Source of the DNA: Talinum fruticosum
Taxonomy: Eukaryota; Streptophyta; Magnoliopsida; Caryophyllales; Talinaceae
DNA: 64,000 nt
NCBI GenBank assembly: GCA_021018815.1
Contig: JAITYX010000012.1
Coordinates: 5,443,001 to 5,507,000, forward strand
Reading direction: 5' to 3'
The translations under genes were made by a program, and so were the position numbers. Positions 1 through 10,752 of the stretch are shown here, in pieces. The notes below the pieces were generated by a model, which made no database searches, was not told the DNA's origin, and saw only the letters and a list, made by a program, of their open reading frames with translations. Within the stretch, counting starts at the first letter, position 1. Every line of letters begins with the position of its first letter.

Positions 1-2
1 TT

Positions 3-1024
3 CCTATCTGGAAAAGAGGTTCAATTTCAATGGACTCTGTTAAGAGATTACCCCTTTATCGCTTCAAGGAAAATGCGATATGGGTGATTGTTGATCAATT
101 TACTAAACCTATGCATTTTGTACCAACACATGACACATGGAATGTAGAGATACTGACACAGTGATATGTTAAAGAAGTTATTAGGTTACATGGAATACTG
201 AAGAGCATCATATCGAGATAGTGACAAGACGTTTTACGTGAATTTTGGGAAACTCTATGGCAAGAGTTTTGGACTAAATTGAGTTTTAGTAGTTTCTATC
301 ATCCGAACTAAACCCGCAAACTAAAAAGGTAAATAAAAAATGAGAAGATATACTGAGAGCATTGATATTCGAGTTTTAAGGAAAATGGGAAGATGATTTA
401 TCTTTGGTGGAATTCTCCTATAATACAGCTTATCAAGTCACCGTTAAAAGAACCCCATTTGAAGCATTGTATTGAAGGAAATGCGTAACCCCGTTATGTT
501 GGAGTAAGTTTGATAAAGCATTGATTATAGACCTGAGTTAATTCAAGAAATAACTGAAAGGGGTGAGGAAGACTTAAAAGCATCTTAAGCAAACTCAAAG
601 TTGACGGAAGAGTTATACGAGATAAAAGTAAGTTCAAAAGTTTCCACAGTGAAAGAGGTCAAAGATTCAATATTAAGGGAAAATAAAACCTAAGATATAT
701 TGGGCCACATGAGATTATAAAGAAGTTCAATTCAGTATCCTATATGTACCCATTCCAAGCCATAATATTGTGACAGAACTACTAGAAATAACTGAAAATT
801 TAATATATGACGAGTTTTCGGTTCAAATATCGGATTATAGGGTTAAGAAAGCCGGTAATAAAAGCAATCCTTTGGTTAAAGTCTTCTAGGGCTAATCATA
901 AGACATTAGAAACCAACTAAGGAAGACATGAGGAAAAACAAAATAAAATAAAATGTACCAGCTTGTTTTAAGGTCAATCTAAATTTCTTTTCAAACTTGC
1001 AAATTTCGAGTACGAAACTTACTT
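3..1024 (+). pseudogene. Tekay/Del-like chromovirus: integrase core, C-terminus and chromodomain remnants
   Basis: This is the 3' end of a Ty3/gypsy pol, which encoded the integrase that inserts the cDNA and a chromodomain that guides it to chromatin. Frame 3 opens with the integrase core: ISMDSVKRLP, then AIWVIVDQFTKPMHFVPTH, then YVKEVIRLHGILKSI. Later pieces in other frames read LSLVEFSYNTAYQVTV and TPFEALY (about 400-475). At about 775-945 a chromodomain-like tail reads NKSNPLVKVF, then, after a frameshift, the ANHKTLETNWGRHE region. Stops interrupt every frame (for example at 163 and 232) and there are several frameshifts, so it is dead. The left part of the element lies outside the window. 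Lineage (Tekay/Del versus another chromovirus) is inferred from the chromodomain tail and the long LTR that follows. Confidence 0.8.
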
Positions 1025-1025
1025 T

Positions 1026-1039
1026 AAGGAGGGAAGACT
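1026..1039 (+). other. Polypurine tract of the chromovirus
   Basis: The purine run AAGGAGGGAAGAC lies directly between the end of the chromodomain frame and the LTR start. This is where plus-strand DNA priming occurs in gypsy elements. It fixes the adjacent repeat as the 3' LTR of a + strand element. Confidence 0.65.
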
Positions 1040-3824
1040 CGTAACAACCCGACCCTAAACCACATTGTTTATTTTACTGATTACAAAATTTACATAATTT
1101 GATTGCACGCACTGCAATTCGATATTTATATTTAAATTATTTTTATGTGTGTGCTATGCAGCTAAGGCGACGAAGTGGCCTCTAATAAAATTTCATAATA
1201 ATGATTGTAAATTTATACAAATGTTTAAAAGAAAATTAAAAAAATTGTATTGATATATAATATATATAAATGCGAAGGTAGGTAGTTATAAGGCCATTAA
1301 AGATTATATTTTTAAACAAATTGTTGTATTTAAGAATGAATCGTATAATTTATATGCAATACTTATTGAATGAAATAAAATAACAATAAAATAACAAATA
1401 AAAAATAAAAAAAATAAATAAGTAACAAAAAAAATTAGAAATTCTAGAGTTAACTGGAAACAAATAAAGAAAAAAAATAATAATACAAGCTGATTTTTTT
1501 AGAAAAATCCAGAAATGGTTCCTGGAATAAGATATCGACTTCATAATTGGGTTCAAGGCAAGCAATTTTCAATTTCCCTGAGCCCTTCTTCCCGTGCACT
1601 CTATCTCTCCCTCACATGCCTCTGCTTCCCTCTCGCTGTCTCCACCCGCTGCTTGCTCTCGGCCACCATGCACCACCAACGCCGGCCGGCAGCCGGCACC
1701 GGCGTCGTCGAGGAGGACGCTTGGCGTCTCTCTCTTCCTCTCTCTCTCTCGTCTCTCTCTCGTCGCTCTCGCTCGCTCCCTCTCTTCTTCGTGCCTGCCT
1801 CGCCCGCTACGGCCCACTCCTTGGCTAGCCACCAGCCACAGCTCGATCACTCGGGAGTCGACACCGGTGCTTCCCAGTAGACGCCGGAGCTCCGCTGTTC
1901 ACCAACATCGCTTCTTGTTCTCCTTGGCTTCCACTCATGGGTTTGAAGGTAAAACCTTAAACCCTAATTCATCTCCCTTAATTATCTATCTATTGATTGT
2001 AGTTGTAAATTGAATTATATGATCTACAAATATGTTTATGATGTGAATTTAAAGATCGAATCGGGAAACTTTTAAATTGGTGTGAATGGTTGAGGTTTGA
2101 TATTTTGGTGGAGTGATTGTGTAGGAAGGTGAATGAATGTGATTTTATTTGTGAAATTTTGATTTAATGAATTAAATTGGGAATATTTTGATATAGAATT
2201 TGAGTAATTTGATGGTTTCGTTGCCTTTTGGAATTGGCTATAATTGAGCAAAAGGAAGAAAAATGTGTAGGGAGATTGAAGTTGGATAATAAGTGTTGTT
2301 GGAGGCATGCACCAATTTGATCAATTTAGTGCACCTAATTGTGATTGTGAATGTGAACTTTGTTAAGGAAACGATGCGTATATCCTTAAATTGAAGTAGT
2401 CTATTATGACATATGTGGAATTTGAGCAATTAAATTAATTTGTGGGAGGTACTGAACTGAAAAGTGAGTTAATGGTAAGGAATCGAAGTGATGTTAGGCT
2501 TGGCAAAGCTAATTGAATTAGGGATAGTTAATAAAAATATTGATAGCATATATTTTATATGCTAAACAATTTACAATAGCTAATGTATAATTAGAGGTCC
2601 AAAATAAAAGTCTTTCGATATAAGCGGAGTAAAAAATTAAATTGTGTATAACGTCAATAATTAGCTTAAACAAATCCCTTGCGCAAATTATGTGTTGTGG
2701 ACAATATTAACATAACATAGTTGAGTAATAAAAATCTTAATTTTTATCGATTACGTAATAAATAAAGAAAATGAAACAAATTGCAAACACTTGTACGAAT
2801 TCAATTATTGAAACTTAAGAGAAACATTATTAACAACAAAAATCTATTTGAAACAGAATTGAGGCCACTTCCGTTGCCGACTAGCTGGTAACTTAAATTT
2901 CTATAAGGGGGAGAAACAAAGATTTTCAATCCAGTGCACGTTCATTGCATGTACCTTTCAAAAATTCACATATTTTGCAAATCTCAACATTTCTTATATA
3001 AATAACTACTAATGAATCATTTGCAAATCAAGTTTTGTCACCTAATTAAGTGGTCCCCGATCAATTATCAATTACCAATTATCGGGGCTTACGCCCTTCA
3101 ATTCCACCCGCGCGGCTTCAACTCGGGTTCTCGGTCGGCCCGGGAGGTGTGCACCTTATTCAAATATTGCATCAATTATACAAGGGGTTCCACTTTCGGA
3201 TAATAACCAGCAAGCAAGTTTGACTCATATTCTTTCCCCTCCGATTTCAAACTAAAATGAATTGAAATGCACGCGCTAAATTAAAATGTTTTCAAAGCTA
3301 TTTTACGATGCAGGAATGTTCGTATCGAGTTTTGACTCATTCTTCAAAATATTTTACTGTTTTTGTTTTAGGAGGAAGCATTGGTGAACAATCAATTACC
3401 TACCAAGCCCGACGAAGGCGAACCATAGCCGGTCACGTTGCATTTGTGACTCGAAGGTGTATAGATGCTCACGAGTGATTTTAACCTCAACCGTGGTTTA
3501 GGTATGACCTTGAGAATTATTACACGTTGCATATTATCTTGTGGAATAAACGAAAATCTAGGTTGTATAAATATTATGTTACTAAACAAGTGAATTGTAT
3601 TTTGGGATGACTTACCTACTTGGGTAATAAGCAATTACCCCTAATAGGACCAATGGAAATATAACGATTGGATGCACAAATTGTATTTTATTTTATTTCA
3701 CGTATTTAGCTCTGGTCCTATTTTTAGGACGGCGGTAATGTCTTCGGTCGTTATCTTTCGCTGCAACCTTACGTAATATTCTCTAGTTAAGGGATTATTA
3801 AGTAATGGTGATTAGGGCGTTACA
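1040..3824 (+). repeat. 3' LTR of the Tekay-like chromovirus (about 2.8 kb)
   Basis: The left edge, CGTAACAACCCGACCC, sits just after the polypurine tract. The right edge is GATTAGGGCGTTACA at 3810-3824. The two ends form the inverted pair GTAAC/GTTAC usual for gypsy LTRs, although the canonical TG start reads CG here. A length of about 2.8 kb fits the long LTRs of Tekay/Del elements. Near the right end there is a short inverted motif, GGTCCTATTTTTAGGACGG, at about 3714-3732. The LTR is AT-rich except for a C+T/G+C-rich island at 1570-1945. No clear TATA box was found. A diverged relative in the opposite orientation occupies 8379-10752. Confidence 0.75.
1570..1945 (+). other. C+T- and G+C-rich island inside the chromovirus LTR
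   Basis: An otherwise AT-rich LTR contains a sharply bounded segment rich in TCTC runs and CGCCGGC-type words. Several overlapping + frames stay open here only because T/C-rich sequence lacks stops. It ends at a GAAG|GTAAAACC step that resembles a plant 5' splice site and is followed by CCTTAAACCCTAATTC, a context common after plant first exons. Most likely it is the transcribed leader (R/U5-side) of the LTR. A captured host exon is possible but unsupported. Confidence 0.5.
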
Positions 3825-4023
3825 TACCACCCTCCATCGAGTTCTAAGACGATGAACCTCCGGACGATCTTATTCTAGGTCAGCCACTCGGAACCGAGCC
3901 CATCCCCGAGATCACAAGTGCTACCCCAGCCTAGATCCTCAACATCTTCTTGCTCATATCAATGTAGGCGTATCTGCCCGTTCATCCACTTCAGCTCGAT
4001 CTGCTCCCTCTCCACCATCCTAA
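3825..4023 (+). pseudogene. C-terminal end of a copia extra 3' ORF
   Basis: This piece lies between the chromovirus LTR and a copia 3' UTR/LTR on the same strand. The frame ending with TAA at 4021-4023 reads HINVGVSARSSTSARSAPSP near its end. An upstream frame holds an acidic and proline-rich stretch, DDEPPDDLILGQPLGTEPIP. Ser/Pro-rich low-complexity tails are usual for accessory ORFs placed after RNase H in long copia elements. The N-terminal part of the same kind of ORF is seen at 6058-6690 on the other strand in a different copy. Function is unknown. The identification rests on position before the polypurine tract and LTR, not on a recognised domain. Confidence 0.45.
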
Positions 4024-4507
4024 TTTTTTCTCAATGTTCACGTTTTTTTTCTGTCCAGACATACAAATTGTATCTACTTGATACATTCTTCCTCTTTTGT
4101 GTTTGCTTGAAAGGAAAGGGGGAGAATAATTAGAAAATTTGTTTTCTTGTTTAGGGGAGTTTTTCCTCACCCTCCTGTGTATATATCTTTGTGTGAATAT
4201 AAATGAAGTTTCGATTTTGTGCTTATTTATTTCTAAGTGTAACTCCTTTATGAGTTTCAATTCTTTAGTGCATTTTGCTCTGATATAAGCAACCTTATAA
4301 GTCCGAATCATTAATTTCAATTTCTATGCGATACTTCATTCTTAACTCGATGCTATCTAAAAATATTAGCTCCGATTCAATCTAAGTCTAAATCACCTTA
4401 GCTATTTTTGCAGCTCTATCTCTACACTCGATATATTCTCTGCGAAAGAATGAAAACACATGACTATTTCACTCGACAAAGTTTCTAAGAATAGAATGCC
4501 TTTCATC
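4024..4507 (+). other. Copia 3' untranslated region
   Basis: This non-coding stretch lies between the extra-ORF stop and the polypurine tract. It contains a second purine run, AAAGGAAAGGGGGAGAATAA, at 4111-4130, of the kind seen downstream of pol in long copia elements. No ORF of substance is present. Confidence 0.5.
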
Positions 4508-4520
4508 AAAAAGGGGAGAT
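4508..4520 (+). other. Polypurine tract of a copia element
   Basis: AAAAAGGGGAGAT lies immediately before the LTR that starts TGAAGACTCGG. The tract and TG boundary make the following repeat the 3' LTR of a + strand copia element. Confidence 0.8.
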
Positions 4521-6057
4521 TGAAGACTCGGATTCTACACTTATATCATTCTCGAGTACTATCAACGAATCAGGTACAAACTTCATCTCTTCTATTTTTT
4601 GATTTCAAGTCATTCTAAGTATTATAGAAACTTTTTGAGTTTTATAGTATCTTTTCGAGTGTTACGAAACTATTGCATATGTTTTCATTCGATTCTGATC
4701 GACTTAGAAAGCACAATCTTGTTCATCAATTCACTCGATAGTTTTGAGTCGCTCGGACATCACTCAGATTTCACTCGGACTTATCGTATGTTCAAACAAT
4801 TTCAACAAGCACTTTAAAATCAAGTTATGACTTCATATTCTAAGTTCAAGTGAATTATAGTATTAATTCAACTTTATAAGTCGACATGTGTTGATTGAAT
4901 TGTATATGTCTAGATCAAGTACTCTTACTCGATATTCTCTGTCTAACTTGACCTTTCTCTAGATTGACTTAGATGGAATATGAGTATAATGAATATTAGA
5001 CTCGAAATTTCCACTCTTCAAGGACTCGGATAATTATGCACTTAATTATCTTAATTAAACTATTATCTCGTGTCTAATCTTGGACCAAAGTATTTTATAC
5101 TTTGATAACCAAAATTGGTTTACTTTTGTAGGTTATCTAAACGAGGTTATCCTACTTTTGAATTACAAAAGTAACTGGCTTCAAAATGTCAAATTGCCAG
5201 CAGACAAGGCTTTTTCTATTTCTAACTAAGGCACGAGACACTATGTCGTGGTTGTCCGCTTCCAAAACTGGAAATATTCAACGCTAAGCTTAATGGTGGT
5301 TTCCACCCTACTTATCAGACACCACCAGTGGAATGGGACATCCTAAGGAGTCAAGAGCCATTGCACAACGTTCACATCTCAATCGATCGTTTCGAGTGGC
5401 TCGGAATAAACGTTACAACGGTCACAGAGGACTTCTAATTAGAAGATAGTCATAACGGCTAGTCTGTTTGGTCATCTATAAATAGAAGCCACTTCACAAG
5501 ACTTGAAGATTGCTGAACCTATTGCTCAAATCATACCTCTCTATATAATACTCACTCAATCTTCATCTTACAACTCCAAGTCCGTACTTAACACCTTTCC
5601 GAGTTATAAAGTCTTGTAATCAGTCATAAAACTTTCTTTCTTACTTTCCGAGTAAGGTCCCTTGACCGAGCTGTAAGGGTTAACTCAGCTCAATTGTCCG
5701 TAGTCGTAAAGGTTATCTCAGTTAGGAAGTACTAGATCGGATACGAGAACTTCTCAGTCTAGGAAAACTTTGTAAATAATTGTCTAAGGGAGTAATTCTG
5801 GTTGAGTCAGCCTATCGTATTTTGTGGATTCAAAATAATGGATTTGACTTGGTGCTTATATTAGCACCGGTCGTGGTTTTTTACCCCATGAAAGTTTCCA
5901 CATAATTATGAGTTCACTCCTTTCTCGAGCATAATCTAGACTCGAGACGACCTTAAAGTTTAATTTAAACTTTAACCCACCATTTATTGTTTAAATTTCC
6001 TCATCATCCTATGCACCCCCTCGAGGGTAACTAAGACTCTCCAAGAGCAAACCTTCA
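4521..6057 (+). repeat. Copia 3' LTR, copy A (about 1.5 kb)
   Basis: It starts TGAAGACTCGG at 4521 and ends AGCAAACCTTCA at 6057, so the termini form the inverted pair TGAAG/CTTCA. A TATA box, TATAAATA, lies at 5477-5484. The end segment CACCCCCTCGAGGGTAACTAAGACTCTCC matches, by eye, the ends of the copia LTRs at 13608-15222, 48605-50023 and 55470-56868. Beyond 6057 the sequence switches at once to a copia fragment on the other strand, so this element probably inserted into that fragment's extra ORF. Confidence 0.85.
5477..5484 (+). promoter_or_regulatory. TATA box of copia LTR A
   Basis: TATAAATA sits in the context GGTCATCTATAAATAGAAGCC. The same context recurs at the matching position of the other copia LTRs (14557 on +, 49171-49180 on -), so it is the family's LTR promoter. 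Confidence 0.75.
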
Positions 6058-6677
6058 AGGTCTACGTCGTAGCCCTCTAGAATGTCAAAAATAACTTTGA
6101 GAATATTGGGGTTTGGATTCTCTTTGCGAGAGTGATGACAAAAGAAAGTTCTCATCAAGAGAAAACAGAGTAACCTCGGCCTCGGTCTTCATCCGAGTCA
6201 CCGAGAAGTTTTTGTGTGACTCAGGGAACTCCTTGGCGTATTTCTCGAAAATTCATCCGCAATCTCCATGAAGGTGATGGGATTGCAGTTCGGAAAGAGA
6301 GAAGAGACTTTTAAAAGTCTATGAAGGAGAGTGAGGTTGATGTGAACAACCTTGTCTTGAACTTGTGAGGTAATAACTCCCTCGAGTAAGACATATTAGA
6401 GTAGAACTTGACAATGAGTTCGGGATAGATAAACTCACTGAAGCACACAAAATTGTATACTCCAAGTACTCCTTATGTGTGGCAACCACGAAAACCAGGT
6501 GGTTGGGAAGAATTTGTCATCCAACGTTAGATGTTGGATGACGAAGATTTTAGAGGGGTTAGAGATACCCTCTTGAGGAGTTTTGGTGCGGGGTTTCTTG
6601 GTAGCAGACCCTAGAAAATCTTGTGCAGTAACCCCTTTTAGGGATGGTGAGAATTTTTGGAGAGATTGAGTGGACTC

Positions 6678-6690
<13 letters not shown>
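6058..6690 (-). pseudogene. Copia extra ORF in the env position
   Basis: On the - strand this lies downstream of the copia RNase H and of a TATA box. Starting near 6660 a frame stays open for about 75 codons, with a basic/proline-rich N-terminal part containing SATKKPRTKTPQEGIS. After a frameshift the next segment reads YPELIVKFYSNMSYSRELLP (motif core at 6392-6427). The YPELxxxFYxNM pattern is what I recall from the uncharacterised family labelled putative plant transposon protein. No ATG is preserved at the start and frames shift at least twice. The ORF is cut at 6058 by copia LTR A. SIRE-type copia elements carry an additional ORF at this place, sometimes called env-like; I see no signal peptide or membrane segment. 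Confidence 0.5.

Positions 6691-6737
<47 letters not shown>
6680..6737. repeat. (AG)n microsatellite, about 28 units
   Basis: A pure AG run lies in the leader of the copia extra ORF (CT on the sense strand). A shorter (GA) run occurs at about 6985-7004 and recurs at the matching place in the other copia copy (about 50219-50236). Confidence 0.95.
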
Positions 6738-6742
<5 letters not shown>

Positions 6743-6833
6743 TAAGAGTGGTTACAATTTAGAAAGAGAGCGAGAATGCTTAGAGAGTAAGAAGGCAAGT
6801 GAGTAAAGTAACAAAATGAAGATAAAGGGGTGC

Positions 6834-6842
6834 TATTTATAG
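6834..6842 (-). promoter_or_regulatory. Internal TATA box upstream of the copia extra ORF
   Basis: On the - strand the sequence reads CGCTATAAATAGCACCCC, about 500 bases downstream of the RNase H end and about 150 bases before the extra ORF. The second copia copy has CACTATAAATAGCACCGC at 50071-50080 in the same place. It is not the LTR promoter, whose TATA context differs (ATCTATAAATAGAAGCC). Confidence 0.65.
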
Positions 6843-7329
6843 CGAAAAGAAATGACCTTCAGCCTTTGGTATGACTCGAAGCTTTAACGGTCATCTCGGA
6901 CATGTGTGACGTTTCTACTCTCCAACGGTTAGAATTCCAGCAGTTTTCTTCCAATGGCTAGTTGTTTCGATTGATGTGCTCGGCAGAGAGAGAGAGAGAG
7001 AGAAAAGAAAGACTTTTAAAAACTATTTATGAAATTCTCCATTTATCTAGAGATGATTTCGAAGTTTGATGTGTTCTAAAAAGCGAGTCCGACTCGAGTA
7101 TGGTTTCTGAGTGACTCGTAAAACTCGGAGACCTAATAACTCATAGCTTAGTTTCGGTTGGTCAATTGGACCATTTGTTATTAAGAAAAAGAGAAACACA
7201 TAATCATGCAACAAAATTTCACTTATAAAATCACATAATCATGCATTAATCATTCCAAGCTCATTCCTAATAAAACAAAACTTATCCTCACTCGAGTGTC
7301 TTAGTAAAAATATCAGCTAACTCGAAATT

Positions 7330-8378
7330 TCGTAGGAATAAATTAAAGTTCAATATCACCTTTCTCGAATCGTCTCTCGAAAATGATACCCGACCTCAAT
7401 ATGCTTTGTCTTTGAATGCTGAACTGGATTCTTAGTGATGTTGATTGAACTCTGATTGTCATACTTGATTGGGATAGATTTGAATGAGTGTTCAAGATCC
7501 TTTAAGTGTCTGCTTGATCTACGTAATCCGAGCACGATAAGCTCTAGCTGCAATGTACCGAGCTTCAGCAGTTGAGAGAGTAATTGAGTTATGTTTCTTT
7601 GAGTGCCAATATATGAGGGATTAAACCAGAAATGGGCATGCTCTTGATGTGCTCTTTCTATTAACTTTCTAACCAAGTATAGTCAGCATCGGAGTATCCA
7701 AGTGAGGGTCAATTTTGAGTCCCTTGAAAAGCATAGACCAAGATTCTAAGTACTTGCAAGATATCCGAAAATCCTCTTCACCATATTGAGATGTGATTCT
7801 TTTGGATTAGCTTGAAATCTTACACACGGAAAGACAAGGAACATAATGTCTAGCCTACTGGATGTGAGATATAGTAGAGATCTAATCATACCTCTATAGA
7901 GTTTCGATATACTCGCTTTACCTTTTTCGTCCGAGTCCAGCTTCATATTGCTACTCATAGGTGTGGCTGTATGCTTTACATGTTGAAGCATGTACTTCTT
8001 CAATAACTCCTTGCTATACTTAGATTGATGGACTTAGATTCCATCTTTGTCTTGTCTCGATTTGTAGATCAAGAAAGAAATTGACCTCTCCCATCATGCT
8101 CATTTAGAATTCATGTCTCATCAACTTAGAAAACTCATGGTATAGAGTTTTATTAGTAGTTCCAAAAACAATATCATCAACATAAATTTGAACAATAAGG
8201 AACTTGGTTTTATGAAAAGAGTTTTGTCAATCTGACATCTTTTGAAATCATTTTCAACCAAAAACTCGATCAATCTTTTATACCAAGCTCTAGGAAATGG
8301 AGTCTTTTGAAATCATTTTCCCTTTGGTTAGATGGAAATGTCAATAAGATTCTAATTGCTTCGATCCTAGAAAAATAC
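7330..8378 (-). pseudogene. Copia RNase H and C-terminal reverse transcriptase, copy G
   Basis: This is the 3' half of copia pol on the - strand. Going from high to low coordinates, RT tail motifs appear: an HTATPMSSNMKLDSDEKGKA stretch, then IRSLLYLTSSRLDIMFLVF, then NPKESHLNMVKRIFGYL (within 7746-8003). RNase H follows with SRHLKDLEHSFKSIPIKYD and NPVQHSKTKHIEVGYHF (7356-7676). Stops and frameshifts break it into pieces. At 8378 pol stops abruptly against LTR2, in the part of RT that reads TATLARIEAIRI-like in intact relatives, so about half of RT and everything upstream is missing. It is collinear with 50600-52000. Confidence 0.85.
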
Positions 8379-10752
8379 TGTAATGCCCCCAACCCATAAT
8401 CACTAGTTTAGGCTAAACAACCCGCTAACCGAGTGATTAGCGCAGTGGAAAAAGGGTTCGGAGTCGTCATCACCGCCCTTACTAGCGGAAAGGGCAAGGC
8501 TATTCGGAGTCGGATACTAAACTATTCGACAAAGATCACATTATCTTAATAGTCAGCGATGAAAGGAACTACAATATGTACAAAGCCGAACAAAAGTACA
8601 CGGTAACCTAACATTCGCTAACTCTAACCCACGACATCTGTTTACTATTATCCAAAAGGCCATCATGGCGAGCTAGAGTCCGTAAGTCTCGGACAAAACT
8701 CTTCTGCGACCTACCGTCTTCACTATTCTTACCTAAAACAAAACAAGGAAAATATTTTTGCAATGTGAGTCGAAACTCAATACGTTCACTATCATGAAGT
8801 AAAAATAAAAGTTATGAAATAATTGAGTTGAGCGCATGCATTTTAATTCATTTGTAAATGAGGGAGAGTGAAAAATGTAAAATGTTGCTAATTAATTATC
8901 TCGAATGTATCCCTTACGATCATCGGGTTTCCTCTAAATGCATGTGCACACGCCCAAACCGATCGGATAGTCCAGTTGAAGGCGGTTAACGATTACGATG
9001 TTACCAACCCGGATATTGAGGCGTATCAAATAATGGCACTTGATGGGCGGGTCCATATTAATGATGACAAATATTATTTGCAAATAATTCTTTATTGTTA
9101 TTGATGTCGGCCATATCCGGCCTTGATTTGTATATAAAATATTGAACTGTACAATCAATGAACGTACCTTGAGCGAATGTTCCTCCTTTTTCTTTTTGGG
9201 CGGAATCCGGATGAACGCACGATGCTGAAGCTTGATGACTTTAAGTAAGGATATAAAAGTTTTATTAATAAACTGAATTTTTATTTATTAATTTACTTCA
9301 AAGGTACTTGAAATGAAACTTAACAAAGTTAGTTTTTACTAAAGGATACTAATGATATCTTTAATATATACCATTTATTCATCTTATTTTATACCATGTG
9401 TGCATAAATATATCCTGGGCCTTAATTTATTCATCATTCTCATTTCTCGTAACCTATACTCGGTTAGTAGAATGCCTAAGTGAATCTCTACACCTTAACT
9501 TATCATTCCAATTCCATTAGTGTTAATTCCGACCTCGAATTCAACAACCATTACCATTCAACCCAACTAATCACCCACTTTCTACTTCCATACATCAATT
9601 GTACATTGATCAAGCTGAGCTGGTACTCCCCCCTTTATACTCCAATCATTAATTAACAATGTAATCACTTAGAATTCAACTCAAAAAATTTAAAGAATTC
9701 CAAAATGGCTAAACTATAACCTTAACCGATATTCTACAACCATTAACGTAAGTATTTCATTATCACTAACTCGAACTTCCAATATCACCCAAAAGACCTT
9801 AACAACTTAACGCAATCAAATTCTTTTATGTCCCCATTAAGCCTTAACAACTTCCTAAATTCATTCTATAGCACTCCAGGAAATCATAAGGTTCAATTCT
9901 CGCACTAAATCGGATAATTTAATAATAACTTCAATATGGCTTTAGAATTCCATTAATCCAAGAATTACCCACCTCAAATTTCTAGGGTTTGGAATCGATT
10001 TCGGTGTTTGTCCTTCCTCCTCATGGTGTCTATCTCTCTGTCCAATTCTTACTCCCTCTTCCATCTCCTTTGCACGCCGACCGCCTTTACTTTGCTCCCT
10101 GGCTTCATCTATCTCTTGTCGTTCCTGTTCGTTCCTTGGTTCCGGTCGAGTATCTCGCCCTCTCTTGTTTCTCGCTCCCTTGCTCATGTTTATTCCCTCT
10201 TCCTCTATGGTGTTTTCGCTCCCCTCTTCTTGCCTCCTTGCCTCACCGGTTGCCGTTCTCGCCGTTTAGGTAGAAGGCACACCAGCCTCTTCCTCTTGGC
10301 TCCAGTCCCTCCATCTCCTACTTCTCTCTGTTTGGTGCCCCCCAATTCCCTCTTCTCTTCCTCTCATAATATCTCTCTCTCTCTCTATCTTACTAGTGCG
10401 TGGCTTTACCGTAAAATGCCAACGGATTCCTCTTGCCACTCATCTCTAATTAACCCACTAATTAACACTCAATGCCCCAATTTTCCCCTCTTTTTTTCTT
10501 ATTATTATCATTGTGATTATTATTATTTTAATCCAATTATAAAATATTAAAATCGAGTTGGTCAAAATAATATTTACCGGGCCTATTTTCCGTGGGCTTA
10601 ACTCTACTCGTAAGTTTCCGGAATGAGTAATTTCATTATTTATTTTATTCAACAAGCAATACACATGGAAGAATATCAATCATTTAAAAACAATCATGGA
10701 GTTAATAAATTTAACTTCCATAATGAGCTCACTTAAAATTTTGGTTGTTAAC
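8379..10752 (-). repeat. Isolated Tekay-type LTR, reverse orientation (about 2.4 kb)
   Basis: The low edge, TGTAATGCCCCCAACCC, resembles the reverse complement of the chromovirus LTR end at 3810-3824. Further in, GCGCAGTGGAAA and CGGAGTCGTCATCACCGCCC line up with the same LTR's GTTGCAGCGAAAG and CCGAAGACATTACCGCCG. The high edge GGTTGTTAAC at 10743-10752 matches the inverted start GTAACAACC. So it appears to be a minus-oriented relative, although sequence between the ends is well diverged. Neither flank shows a primer site or polypurine tract, and the two flanks (copia RT on the left, Tat gag on the right) show no target duplication. It is thus a solo or recombination-isolated LTR. Confidence 0.55.
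9985..10425. other. Pyrimidine-rich island inside the reverse-oriented LTR
   Basis: On the + strand this is a C/T-rich block (CCTCTTCC, TCTCTCTCTC), purine-rich on the LTR's sense strand. It holds the same relative place, 330-770 bases from the LTR 5' edge, as the island at 1570-1945. On the sense strand it runs into CCAAACCCTAGAAATTTGAGG, comparable to TTAAACCCTAATTC in the other LTR. The open frames here follow from base composition, not from selection. Confidence 0.45.

Noticed and set aside
1515..2013. Overlapping open frames on + and - (up to 139 codons) that look like a small serine/arginine-rich protein gene
   Set aside because: They lie in a C/T-rich LTR island, are open in several frames on both strands at once, and match no family; openness is explained by base composition.
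3825..4320. Start of a host gene after the chromovirus LTR
   Set aside because: The segment is followed by a copia polypurine tract and LTR in the same orientation and ends like a copia accessory ORF.
6680..6737. GA tract as a regulatory GAGA-element cluster
   Set aside because: A pure dinucleotide run in a decayed leader is most simply a microsatellite; the short run at the matching place in copy I is not expanded.
9942..10550. Open frames up to 180 codons on + and an Arg/Glu-rich frame on -
   Set aside because: Same situation in the reverse-oriented LTR; low-complexity pyrimidine tract, no conserved residues.
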